A stretch of 44,801 nucleotides of DNA from AC-32 sp038236705 (GTDB lineage: Bacteria > Actinomycetota > Thermoleophilia > Gaiellales > Gaiellaceae). Under the pieces are notes generated by a model. The model saw only the letters and a program-made list of their open reading frames with translations, made no database searches and had not been told where the DNA came from. Numbering within the stretch: the first letter of the stretch is position 1; each line of letters begins with the position of its first letter. This document shows, piece after piece, positions 15,014-22,707 of this stretch. The stretch covers positions 1 to 44,801 of the forward strand of contig JBBRZN010000017.1 in NCBI GenBank assembly GCA_038236705.1. The letters are read 5' to 3'. A program made the translations under genes and the position numbers.

Positions 15014-16602
15014 CGAGCGTCGCGCTCGAGCGCGCGCGCCCCTTCGGCCTCGTCGGCTGGCTCGCCAGCACCGACCACAAGCGCATCGGCCTGCTGCAGA
15101 TGGGCGGCACGCTCGTCTTCTTCCTTGCGAGCGGGATCGTCGCGCTGCTGATGCGCAGCGAGCTCTCGCAGCCCGGCATGCAGATCGTCTCGCGCCAGAG
15201 CTACAACGAGCTCTTCACGATCCACGGCTCCGGGATGGTCTACCTGGTGGTGACGCCGCTGGCGCTCGCGGTCGGGATCTACCTCGTCCCGCTGCAGATC
15301 GGCGCCGCCGGGATCGCCTGGCCGCGCTTCACGCTGCTCGGCCTCTGGCTCTTCCTGGCGGGGGGAGTCGCCATCTACCTCGGCTTCGCGGTCGACCACG
15401 GCGCGGCGCGCTCCGGCTGGTTCGCGACCTACCCGCTCTCGAATGCGGCGAATTCGAGCGGCAAGGGCCAGGACCTCTGGATCTGCGGGGTCTTCCTGGC
15501 CGTGCTCGGGAACACGATCCAGAGCGGGACCCTGCTGGCGACGATCCTGCGCAAGCGCGCGCCGGGGATGACGATGGCGCGCGTCCCGCCCTTCACGTGG
15601 ACGATGCTCGTCACCGTCCTGCTCGCGATCACCTCGTTCCCGGTGCTGCTCGGGACGATGGCCGCCCTGGAATGGTCGCGTCTCTACGGCGGCGTCTTCG
15701 ACGGGCAGTACGGGCCGGTCGCCTACCAGCTCCTGTTCTGGTTCTACGGGCACCCGGTGGTTTACGTGATGTTCTTCCCGTTCGTCGGGATGGTGGCCGA
15801 GGCGGTTTCGGCCTTCAGTGGCCGCCGCTTCTTCGGCTACAAGGGCTTCACGCTCTCGATGCTGCTGTTCGCAGCGCTCTCGATGTCGGTCTGGGCGCAC
15901 CACATGTTCGCCACCGGCCGGGTCAACAACGAGTACTTCTCGCTGACCTCGACGATGCTGATCGTCCCGGCCGGGCTCGAGTACTTCGCGGTGATCGGGA
16001 CGATGATCGGCGGGGCGATCGTCTTCTCGACCGCGATGCTCTTCTCGATCGGGTTCCTGCTGCTGTTCCTGATCGGCGGCCTGACCGGGATCATTGTCGC
16101 CTCGCCGCCGCTCGACTACCACCTCACCGACTCGTACTTCTACGTCGCGCACTTCCACTACGCGCTCTTCGCCGGGAGCCTGTTCGGCTTCTTCGCGGGT
16201 GTTTTCTACTGGTTCCCGAAGGTGACCGGCGTGCTGTTGCGGGAGTCGCTGGGGAAGCTGCAGTTCGCTTTGATGTTCATCGGGGCGAACGTGACCTTCT
16301 TCCCGATGCTGATCCTCGGCTACGAGGGCATGCCGCGCCGAGTCGCGACCTACCCGTCGAAGTTCACGGCGCTGAACGTTGTCGAGACCGTGGGAGGCTT
16401 CGTGATCGCGCTGGGCGTGGCGGTCTTCCTGCTGAACATCGTGCTGTCGCTGAAGCGGCGGATCCCGGCCGGCGACAACCCTTTCGACGGGCCGGGGCTG
16501 GAGTGGTGGACGACCTCGCCGCCGCCGCGGCTCAACTTCACGTCGCTGCCGCCGATCCGCTCCTACGCGCCGCTCTACGACCTGCGGAAGGACCGGCGAT
16601 GA
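15010..16602 (+). CDS. ctaD: Heme-copper oxidase subunit I with altered proton channels
   Basis: The 530-residue protein has twelve helices and all six metal-ligand histidines: H72 (low-spin heme), H248, H297 and H298 (CuB), H381 and H383 (hemes). The active-site tyrosine of the HPxxY motif is present (Y252). It lacks three residues that mark canonical A-type oxidases. The D-channel aspartate of IGAPDxAFPR is glycine (IGAAGIAWPR, G101), the helix VI glutamate of GHPEVY is valine (GHPVVY, V250), and the K-channel lysine of PTGxK is glutamate (PAGLE, E324). FYGHP resembles the YSHP of A2-type enzymes with Gly for Ser. It is presumably an O2 reductase, but NO reductase chemistry cannot be excluded. 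It overlaps subunit II by 4 nt. Confidence 0.9.
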   Translation: MTSVALERARPFGLVGWLASTDHKRIGLLQMGGTLVFFLASGIVALLMRSELSQPGMQIVSRQSYNELFTIHGSGMVYLVVTPLALAVGIYLVPLQIGAAGIAWPRFTLLGLWLFLAGGVAIYLGFAVDHGAARSGWFATYPLSNAANSSGKGQDLWICGVFLAVLGNTIQSGTLLATILRKRAPGMTMARVPPFTWTMLVTVLLAITSFPVLLGTMAALEWSRLYGGVFDGQYGPVAYQLLFWFYGHPVVYVMFFPFVGMVAEAVSAFSGRRFFGYKGFTLSMLLFAALSMSVWAHHMFATGRVNNEYFSLTSTMLIVPAGLEYFAVIGTMIGGAIVFSTAMLFSIGFLLLFLIGGLTGIIVASPPLDYHLTDSYFYVAHFHYALFAGSLFGFFAGVFYWFPKVTGVLLRESLGKLQFALMFIGANVTFFPMLILGYEGMPRRVATYPSKFTALNVVETVGGFVIALGVAVFLLNIVLSLKRRIPAGDNPFDGPGLEWWTTSPPPRLNFTSLPPIRSYAPLYDLRKDRR

Positions 16603-16946
16603 TCGGTCGAGGGCCGGTGGCGCTGCTCGTCTGGGCGGGAATGCTGGCCGTGTTCGTGGCGATCCAGTTCGTCTTCTCGACCAACGCGTACTACTGGGGG
16701 CTGCTCGGCGGCGCGGCAGCCGCCACCGCGGCGATCGCCGGGTACTACCTGCTGCGCCCGCCGCTGCGCCCGGTGGAGTACGTGCCCGAGGTGAGCTACG
16801 CGACCGTGGTCGTGGCCGCCGGAGGCGCGGTCGCGATCATCGGCATCCCGCTCGGGGCCTGGCTCTACCTGCCCGGGCTCGGGCTGCTCGTGGTCGGCCT
16901 CGGCGGGGTGGTGCGCGAGCTGCGGGCGGAGCGGAGCGCGGGATGA
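16599..16946 (+). CDS. Small membrane protein, probable oxidase subunit IV-like
   Basis: This 115-residue protein has about four hydrophobic helices (VALLVWAGMLAVFVAIQFVF, YYWGLLGGAAAATAAIAGYYLL, VVVAAGGAVAIIGIPLGAWL, LPGLGLLVVGLGGVV). Between helices 2 and 3 a loop reads RPPLRPVEYVPEV. It lies between oxidase subunit I and the bc-complex genes with 4-nt overlaps on both sides (ATGA). Actinobacterial aa3 oxidases have a small subunit IV encoded near subunit I; position and size fit, but I see no decisive motif. No subunit III gene is present in this operon. Confidence 0.6.
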   Translation: MIGRGPVALLVWAGMLAVFVAIQFVFSTNAYYWGLLGGAAAATAAIAGYYLLRPPLRPVEYVPEVSYATVVVAAGGAVAIIGIPLGAWLYLPGLGLLVVGLGGVVRELRAERSAG

Positions 16947-17641
16947 TCCGCCTCGCACTGATCGCAGTGGTGCTGGCGCTCCCCGCCACCGCGGCTGCCG
17001 AGCCGAGCGGACGGCAGCTCTTCGTCGAGGGCTGCTCCTCCTGCCACGGCTTCGACGCGCGCGGGGTTCCCGGGAAAGGCCCGGACGTGCACGGCGCAGG
17101 CGCTTCGGCCGCCGACTTCTACCTGCGCACCGGGCGGATGCCGCTCGACGTTCCGACCGGTGAGCAGCCGCTGCGCGGAGAGCCCGCGTACGAGGAGCGC
17201 GACATCCGGGCGCTCGTCGGGTACATCGGCTCGCTCGGCGGTCCCGCGGTGCCGAAGGTGCACCCGGAGCAGGGCGACCTCTCCGAGGGCCAGCACGCCT
17301 TCACGACCTACTGCGCCGGCTGCCACCAGATCATGGGCGAGGGCGGCGTCGTGACTGGCGCGGTGCCGCCGGACCTGAAGGAGGCGACACCCACGCAGGT
17401 CGCCCAGGCGATTCGCATCGGGCCCTACCTGATGCCGGCCTTCGACTCGCGCCAGATCGACGAGCGAACGCTGAACTCGATCGCGCTCTACGTGCAACAC
17501 GTCGTCCAGCGCCCGCCCGACCGCGGCGGCTGGGGGATCGGCCACATCGGCCCGATCCCGGAGGGGATGATCGCCTGGCTGCTCGCGGGCAGCGCGCTCC
17601 TGCTGGTGGCCAGGGTGATCGGCGAACGGATGGATCGCTGA
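16943..17641 (+). CDS. qcrC: Diheme cytochrome c subunit of the bc complex (QcrC-like)
   Basis: The 232-residue protein has a signal peptide (LIALIAV-like hydrophobic stretch ending ATAAAE), two c-type heme sites CSSCH (about residue 31) and CAGCH (about residue 123), and a C-terminal anchor helix (GMIAWLLAGSALLLVARVIG). Candidate sixth ligands are methionines in GRMPLD and YLMPAFD. This is the actinobacterial diheme c1-like protein, which carries electrons from the Rieske centre straight to the CuA of the oxidase. Its place between oxidase and Rieske genes supports a bc-oxidase supercomplex. Starts by ATGA overlap. Confidence 0.92.
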   Translation: MIRLALIAVVLALPATAAAEPSGRQLFVEGCSSCHGFDARGVPGKGPDVHGAGASAADFYLRTGRMPLDVPTGEQPLRGEPAYEERDIRALVGYIGSLGGPAVPKVHPEQGDLSEGQHAFTTYCAGCHQIMGEGGVVTGAVPPDLKEATPTQVAQAIRIGPYLMPAFDSRQIDERTLNSIALYVQHVVQRPPDRGGWGIGHIGPIPEGMIAWLLAGSALLLVARVIGERMDR

Positions 17642-18543
17642 TGCGGGGCGCTCCGCGCCTGCTGCCGAAATGGGCGGCCCCGCGCTGGGCCGAGATCGCC
17701 GTCCTGTGGGCGCTGCTCCTGGCCGGCGCGGCGGCTGCGGGGTTCATCGCCGTCTACGCGCTCGGCGCGGACACGCAGTGGCTCGGGCTCCTGCTCGGGC
17801 TCGTGTTCGCGTTCCTGGCGGTCGCGGCGATCGTCACGGGCAAGGCGCTCGTCCCGCAGGAGCAGAAGGAGCAGGAGCGGGAGTCGCTCGACCACGAGCG
17901 CGAGGACCTCGACATCGCGGTGTACGTCCAGGAGGTGGGCGAGGGGATCACCCGCAAGCGGTTGCTCAAGCGCGCCGCCGGGGCCGCCGGGCTCACCGTC
18001 GTGGGCGCGCTGCTCGTGCCGCTCGCCTCCTGCGGCCCGTTCCTCGAGGCCGAGCAGCTGCGCCGGATGGCCTGGCGTTCGGGCCGGCGGCTCGTGGACG
18101 AGTACGGCAAACCGCTGCGCGCCGAGGACCTCGCGGTCGGCTCGATGACGCCTGCCTACGCGGAAGGAGTCGACCGTGAGCGGCTCGATGCCTCGCTGAT
18201 CGTCGTCCGCCTGGAGGCCGACGACGTTCGCTTGCCCGAGCAGCGCGCCGGCTGGGCTCCGTCCGGGATCCTCGCCTACTCGAAGATCTGCACGCACGCG
18301 GGCTGCGCCGTCTCGATGCTGCGCTACCCGCTCTACTCGCCGAAGGTGCCGCGACCGGCGCTCGTCTGCCCGTGTCACTACTCGACCTTCGACCCGGCCA
18401 CCGGCGGCGAGGTGCTCTTCGGGCCCGCCGGCCGGCCTCTGCCGCAGCTGCCGATCGAGGTGGACGGGAACGGCGAGCTGCGCGCGGCGGGCCGCATGTC
18501 CGGACCGGTCGGCCCGTCCTGGTGGGGAGTGCGGCAGGGGTGA
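17641..18543 (+). CDS. qcrA: Rieske iron-sulfur subunit of the bc complex (QcrA)
   Basis: The 300-residue protein has three N-terminal helices (about residues 17-42, 48-66 and 110-130), as in actinobacterial QcrA. The third is preceded by a basic TRKRLLKRAAGAAG segment resembling a Tat signal. The [2Fe-2S] ligands are in CTHAGC (about residue 218) and CPCHYSTF (about residue 243). The cluster takes electrons from menaquinol oxidation at cytochrome b and passes them to QcrC. The ATG shares its A with the previous stop (TGATG). Confidence 0.94.
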   Translation: MRGAPRLLPKWAAPRWAEIAVLWALLLAGAAAAGFIAVYALGADTQWLGLLLGLVFAFLAVAAIVTGKALVPQEQKEQERESLDHEREDLDIAVYVQEVGEGITRKRLLKRAAGAAGLTVVGALLVPLASCGPFLEAEQLRRMAWRSGRRLVDEYGKPLRAEDLAVGSMTPAYAEGVDRERLDASLIVVRLEADDVRLPEQRAGWAPSGILAYSKICTHAGCAVSMLRYPLYSPKVPRPALVCPCHYSTFDPATGGEVLFGPAGRPLPQLPIEVDGNGELRAAGRMSGPVGPSWWGVRQG

Positions 18544-19910
18544 TCTACCGGCTCGTCCGCTTCGTCGACACCCGCACCGGCCAGGCGCCGCTGGTCAAGA
18601 AGCTGCTGCGCTACGTCTTCCCCGACCACTGGTCGTTCCTGCTCGGAGAGATCGCGCTCTACTGCTTCGTCGTCCTCGTCGGCACGGGGGTCTACCTGAC
18701 CTTCTTCTTCGACGCGAGCACGCACAGCGTGATCTACCACGGCACCTACGCGCCGCTGCAGGGCCAGGAGATGTCGCAGGCCTACCGCTCCGGGCTCGAC
18801 CTCTCCTTCCAGACGAAAGCCGGCCTGCTGATGCGCCAGACCCACCACTGGGCGGCCGACGTCTTCCTGGTCGCGATCACGCTCCACCTGCTGCGGGTCT
18901 TCTTCACCGGCGCCTTCCGCAAGCCGCGGGAGATCACCTACTACGCGGGCGTGCTGATGCTCGTGCTGGCGCTGCTCGAAGGCTTCGCCGGCTACTCGCT
19001 CGTGGACGACCTGCTCTCGGGGATGGGGCTCGTGATCGCATACTCGGTCGTGATGTCGCTGCCGGTCTTCGGCGCGAACCTGGCCCTCTTGATCTGGCAC
19101 GGGCCCTTCCCGGGCACCGACGCGTTCCAGTCGCGGCTCTACATCGCGCACGTGCTGCTGCTGCCGGTCGCGATCGGCGTACTGCTGCTGATCCATCTGC
19201 TGACGATCGTCTTCACGCACCACTCGCAGTTCCCCGGACCTCGCGCGCGCGAGAGCAACGTCGTCGGAACCCCGGCCTGGCCCGGGTACGCGTTCCGCTC
19301 GTTCGGCCTCGCCTTCGCGGTCGCGGCGGTGCTCTTCCTGCTCGGCGGCCTCGTCCAGATCAACCCGATCTGGGAGTGGGGGCCCTACCACACCGCCCAG
19401 TCCACCAACGGCGCGCAGCCCGACTGGTACCTCGGCTGGCTGATCGGCGCGTTACGGCTGATGCCGGGCTGGGAGCCGGCCGCCGGCGACTACACGCTGA
19501 TCCCGAACGCCTTCTGGGGCGGTGCGCTCTTCCCGACGATCGTGTTCCTGTTCTTGTTCGCGTGGCCCTCGATCGAACGGCGCTTCACCGGCGACCACGC
19601 GTACCACCACCTGCTGAACCGTCCGCGTGACGTGCCCTGGCGGACCGGGGTGGGCGTCGGCCTCTTCGTCTGGGTCGGGATGATCTTCTTCGCCGGCTCG
19701 TCCGACCGCCTCTTCGTGGAGATGAACATCGACTACGAGTCGCAGATCTACGTCTATCGGGCGCTCGTCTTCGTGGTGCCGCTCGTGGCCGGCTGGATCG
19801 CGAAGCGCTGGTGCGAGGAGCTGCTGCGCTACGAGGCGCACCCGCTGCGGCCCGGCGGCGGGCGGGTGCGGCGAACGCCGAGCGGCGGCTTCGAGCCCGC
19901 CGACGAGTAA
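18540..19910 (+). CDS. qcrB: Cytochrome b subunit of the bc complex (QcrB)
   Basis: This 456-residue protein has about eight helices. Heme-ligand histidines lie in QTHHWAADVFLVAITLH (14 apart) and in IAHVLLLPVAIGVLLLIH (15 apart); the second spacing is that of b6 and Gram-positive enzymes. The quinol-oxidation loop carries PDWY (PDWYLGWLIGALRL), the actinobacterial form of PEWY. I chose GTG 18540, which overlaps the Rieske stop as GTGA; the frame extends further upstream only inside qcrA. It oxidises menaquinol and supplies protons to the outside. A hydrophilic C-terminal tail of about 30 residues follows the last helix. Confidence 0.94.
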   Translation: MIYRLVRFVDTRTGQAPLVKKLLRYVFPDHWSFLLGEIALYCFVVLVGTGVYLTFFFDASTHSVIYHGTYAPLQGQEMSQAYRSGLDLSFQTKAGLLMRQTHHWAADVFLVAITLHLLRVFFTGAFRKPREITYYAGVLMLVLALLEGFAGYSLVDDLLSGMGLVIAYSVVMSLPVFGANLALLIWHGPFPGTDAFQSRLYIAHVLLLPVAIGVLLLIHLLTIVFTHHSQFPGPRARESNVVGTPAWPGYAFRSFGLAFAVAAVLFLLGGLVQINPIWEWGPYHTAQSTNGAQPDWYLGWLIGALRLMPGWEPAAGDYTLIPNAFWGGALFPTIVFLFLFAWPSIERRFTGDHAYHHLLNRPRDVPWRTGVGVGLFVWVGMIFFAGSSDRLFVEMNIDYESQIYVYRALVFVVPLVAGWIAKRWCEELLRYEAHPLRPGGGRVRRTPSGGFEPADE

Positions 19911-19911
19911 G

Positions 19912-20366
19912 GTGCCGCCGTCGTTGAGGCAACATGCCGTTCTCGATCAGATCATCGCTCGCGCCGCCGACGTCGAGCCCATTGACGGACTGATCGTGAT
20001 CGGATCGTTCGCGGGCGGTCAACCGGACGCTCTGAGCGATCTCGACCTGATCGCGGTTGCAGCGCCCGGACGTCTCGAGGAGGCGTGGGAAGCACGACAG
20101 GACCTTGCGGGGGACGCGCTCGTGACGTGGGAACCGCATTCGAACGAGGGGCGTGAGATCAGGTGGCTGAACTGGCTGACGCACGATCTGGTCAAGGTCG
20201 AGTGCGGGATCGCCGCGCCCGGTAGCAAGGAGCTCGCGATGCCGTTCGCCGTAGTGCTCGGTCCTGAATCGATCCCGGTCAGCTGACCCCTGAAGAACGG
20301 CTCGGCTGGAATCTCGCCGAGCTGAAAGAAGCTGTGCGCGCCGTTCTGCGCGGCAACCCGCGCTGA
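19912..20366 (+). pseudogene. MNT-type nucleotidyltransferase, apparent frameshift near the 3' end
   Basis: The first 124 codons (19912-20286) encode a minimal nucleotidyltransferase domain. It has GSFAGGQPDALSDLDLIAVA, the G-S-x-x-x-G-x(n)-S-D-x-D motif, followed by a DLVKVECGI strand that supplies a third acidic residue. The frame stops at 20284-20286. Another frame opens at 20280 and runs to TGA at 20364-20366, encoding QLTPEERLGWNLAELKEA and ending VLRGNPR. This is the helical tail expected for such proteins, and it ends 1 bp before the neighbouring gene. A small indel between about 20262 and 20285 would join the two. Such domains act as toxins, antibiotic modifiers or protein AMPylases; no antitoxin (HEPN) partner is seen. 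Confidence 0.6.
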
Positions 20367-20367
20367 G

Positions 20368-21318
20368 CTAGAGCTTCGGCAGGATCTCCTCCGCGTAGAA
20401 CCGGAGGAAGCTCTCCTGGTCGCGCCCGACCTGATGCACGTAGACGTGGTCGTAGCCGGCCTGCTCGTACTCGCGGATCGCCTCGAGGTGGCGCTCCGCG
20501 TCGGGGCCGCAGATCACGGTCTCGGCGACGTCGTCCTCGCTGAGGAGCTTGGCGGCGGCCTCGTAGTGCGAGGGGATCGCGAGCTCCTGGCTGAGCGGGC
20601 CTTCGAGGCCTGCGTTCGGCCAGACCTCGAGGGCGGTCTTGCGCGCCTGGTCCTCGGTCTCGGCGTAGCAGACCGTGACCTGCCCGTAGCGGGGCTTGCC
20701 CTTGCCGCCGGCCTGTTCGAACTCCTCGATGAGCTCGGCCTCCGGGGCAACGCCGACGAAAGCGTCGCCGAGCCGCCCCCCGAGCTCCGCCGCCTTCGGC
20801 TGAGCGGCGGCGACGGCAATCGGCGGCGGCTCGTCGGGAAGCGTGTAGATCCGCGCCTGCTCGACAGTGAAGTGCTTGCCGGCGTGGCTCTGGTAGCCGC
20901 CTTGCCAGAGGAGCCGCATCACCTCGATCGCCTCCTCGAGCATCTCGAGGCGCACCTGCGGCGCCGGCCAGCGGTCGCCGAGGATGTGCTCGTTGAGCTC
21001 CTCGCCGGTGCCAACCCCGAGAAAGAAGCGTCCCTCCATCATCACGGCCGAGGTGGCGGCTGCCTGCGCGATGATCGCCGGGTGGATGCGGATCGTCGGG
21101 CACGTCACGCCCGTCCCCAGCCGGAGCCGCTCGGTCGCCTGTGCGATCCCGCCGATCACGCTCCAGACGAACGGGCTCTGGCCCTGCGCGTCCACCCAGG
21201 GGTGGTAGTGGTCGGAGATCAGGGCGAAGGTGAAGCCGGCGTCCTCGGCCGCCTTGGCGTTGCGGACGAGGTCGTTCGGGCCGTGCTCCTCGGAGGAGAG
21301 TGCGTAGCCGAGCTCCAT
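20368..21318 (-). CDS. F420-dependent LLM-class oxidoreductase
   Basis: The 316-residue protein is a luciferase-like TIM-barrel enzyme close to the F420-dependent glucose-6-phosphate dehydrogenase-related group. Motifs are LISDHYHPWVDAQGQSPFVWS (about residues 33-54), RLGTGVTCPTIRIHPAIIAQAAAT, and GRFFLGVGTGEELNEHILGD. These enzymes transfer hydride between F420 and alcohols, aldehydes or other organics; the substrate is unknown. The ATG has a TAGCAC hexamer six bases upstream. The gene stands alone between two convergent or divergent neighbours. Confidence 0.87.
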   Translation of the reverse strand: MELGYALSSEEHGPNDLVRNAKAAEDAGFTFALISDHYHPWVDAQGQSPFVWSVIGGIAQATERLRLGTGVTCPTIRIHPAIIAQAAATSAVMMEGRFFLGVGTGEELNEHILGDRWPAPQVRLEMLEEAIEVMRLLWQGGYQSHAGKHFTVEQARIYTLPDEPPPIAVAAAQPKAAELGGRLGDAFVGVAPEAELIEEFEQAGGKGKPRYGQVTVCYAETEDQARKTALEVWPNAGLEGPLSQELAIPSHYEAAAKLLSEDDVAETVICGPDAERHLEAIREYEQAGYDHVYVHQVGRDQESFLRFYAEEILPKL

Positions 21319-21324
21319 GCCGAG

Positions 21325-21330
21325 GTGCTA
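21325..21330 (-). promoter_or_regulatory. Possible leaderless -10 box (TAGCAC) of the LLM gene
   Basis: On the minus strand TAGCAC stands six bases before the ATG at 21318. It lacks the final T of the usual box, so support is weaker than elsewhere. Confidence 0.3.
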
Positions 21331-21353
21331 CCGGCCGGGCACGCCCCCGAAAC

Positions 21354-21992
21354 CTACGACTGCTTCACGGGTGCCGACAACGCGGCCACCGCGCCGAGGC
21401 CGACGAACACCGAGCCGGAGACGTACCGCTGGACCTGCGGAAAGCGCTTGCTCCGGCGCAGCCGCTCGCCGAGCGTCCCGGCCACGAGCGCCCACGCGCC
21501 GTCGCTGAGGAAGCCGAGCCCGGCGAAGAGGAGCCCGAGCACGAGGATTTGCGCCCAGGCGGCGCCGCGGGTCGAATCGACGAATTGCGGCAGAAAGGCC
21601 AGGAAGAAGAGCGCCGTCGTCGGGTTCAGCACGTTGACGACGATCCCCTGGCGGTAGAGGCGGGTGAGGCTGCGTGACCTCGTCACCTCTCCCTCGTCGG
21701 GCCGCTCGAGCCCGGCCAGCCGCCGGAGCCCGACCACGATCAGATACGCCGCGCCGAGGTACTTGACCACGTCGAAGGCGAGGGCGGACGAGGCGAGCAG
21801 CGCCGAGAGGCCGATCGTCGCAGCCGCGATGTGCACGAGCGTTCCGGTCGTGATCCCGGCGACGGAAGCCATTCCTGCGCGCCGACCGTGCGAGACGCTC
21901 TGCGTGACGATGTAGAGCACCGAGGGCCCGGGCACCACCAGCAGCAGGAGCGCAGCCCCGACGAAGAGTGCGAGGCGGGACGGATCGGGCAT
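21354..21992 (-). CDS. LysE/RhtB-family exporter
   Basis: This 212-residue membrane protein has six helices and the LysE hallmarks. PGPSVLYIVTQSVSHGRRAGMASVAGITTG is the conserved helix 1-2 region (about residues 19-48), and LNPTTALFFLAFLPQF is the conserved NPK/NPT helix. The family exports amino acids, homoserine lactones or cadmium. The ATG at 21992 is chosen since a TATCGT box lies exactly six bases upstream and the first helix starts right after. It shares a 22-bp divergent region with the peptidase E gene. Confidence 0.88.
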   Translation of the reverse strand: MPDPSRLALFVGAALLLLVVPGPSVLYIVTQSVSHGRRAGMASVAGITTGTLVHIAAATIGLSALLASSALAFDVVKYLGAAYLIVVGLRRLAGLERPDEGEVTRSRSLTRLYRQGIVVNVLNPTTALFFLAFLPQFVDSTRGAAWAQILVLGLLFAGLGFLSDGAWALVAGTLGERLRRSKRFPQVQRYVSGSVFVGLGAVAALSAPVKQS

Positions 21993-21998
21993 GCCGCG

Positions 21999-22004
21999 AC
22001 GATA
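21999..22004 (-). promoter_or_regulatory. Leaderless -10 box (TATCGT) of the LysE-family gene
   Basis: On the minus strand TATCGT is followed by six bases and the ATG at 21992. It overlaps the divergent -10 box at 22003-22008 by two bases. Confidence 0.5.
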
Positions 22005-22008
22005 CCGT
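22003..22008 (+). promoter_or_regulatory. Leaderless -10 box (TACCGT) of the peptidase E gene
   Basis: TACCGT is followed by six bases and GTG 22015. This decides the start of the downstream gene in favour of GTG 22015 over ATG 21991. Confidence 0.5.
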
Positions 22009-22014
22009 GTGCCC

Positions 22015-22707
22015 GTGGCCGGAACGATCGTCGCGATGGGCGGGGTGCCCTGGGAGGATGCGGAGCGCACCCGCGCGCTCGAGGATTACGTGCTCGGCCT
22101 CGCAGGACAAGAGCGCCCTCGGGTCCTGTTCGTGCCGACCGCGGTTGGCGACCACGCCGACAAAACCTTGTGGGCCTACTCGCAGCTCGGCGATCGCGCC
22201 CAGCTCTCGCATGTGTCCTTCTTCCCGTGGCCGCCGCCGGGCCTGCGCGAGCTCGCGCTCCAGCAGGACGTGATCTACGTCTCCGGCGGCAACACCGCGA
22301 ACGCGCTCGCGATCTGGCGCACGCACGGCTTCGACGGGATCCTGCGCGAGGCCTGGGAGGCAGGCGTCGTGCTCGCCGGCTGGAGCGCCGGGATGCTCTG
22401 CTGGTTCGAGGCCGGGGTGACCGATTCGTTCGGACCGGAGCTGCAGGGAATGCGCGACGGCCTGGGCTTCCTCCCCGGCAGCGCGTGCCCGCATTACGAC
22501 ACCGAAGACCAGCGCCGCCCGGTTTACACGAAGCTCGTGGCGGCAGACTTTCCTCCCGGCCTGGCAGCCGACGACTGCGTCGCGCTGCGTTTCGACGGGA
22601 CCGAGCTCGCGGAAGCCGTGACGGCGCGCGCCGGCGCCGGGGCCTACCGCGTCACGCCCGAAGGCGAAGAGCCGATCGAGGTGCGCCCACTTTTCAGGGG
22701 GCCTTGA
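22015..22707 (+). CDS. Peptidase E-like protein (family S51)
   Basis: The protein (230 residues from GTG 22015; 238 if ATG 21991 were used) has the flavodoxin-like fold of aspartyl dipeptidase PepE and cyanophycinase relatives. Motifs: IVAMGGVP at the start, VIYVSGGNTANALAIWR, and the nucleophile elbow AGWSAGMLCWF with the catalytic serine. PHYDTEDQRRP supplies the histidine region. PepE cleaves Asp-X dipeptides; actinobacterial homologues are mostly untested. The GTG start is preferred because a TACCGT box lies six bases upstream. The 3' end overlaps the convergent formate dehydrogenase gene by 14 bp. Confidence 0.85.
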   Translation: MAGTIVAMGGVPWEDAERTRALEDYVLGLAGQERPRVLFVPTAVGDHADKTLWAYSQLGDRAQLSHVSFFPWPPPGLRELALQQDVIYVSGGNTANALAIWRTHGFDGILREAWEAGVVLAGWSAGMLCWFEAGVTDSFGPELQGMRDGLGFLPGSACPHYDTEDQRRPVYTKLVAADFPPGLAADDCVALRFDGTELAEAVTARAGAGAYRVTPEGEEPIEVRPLFRGP

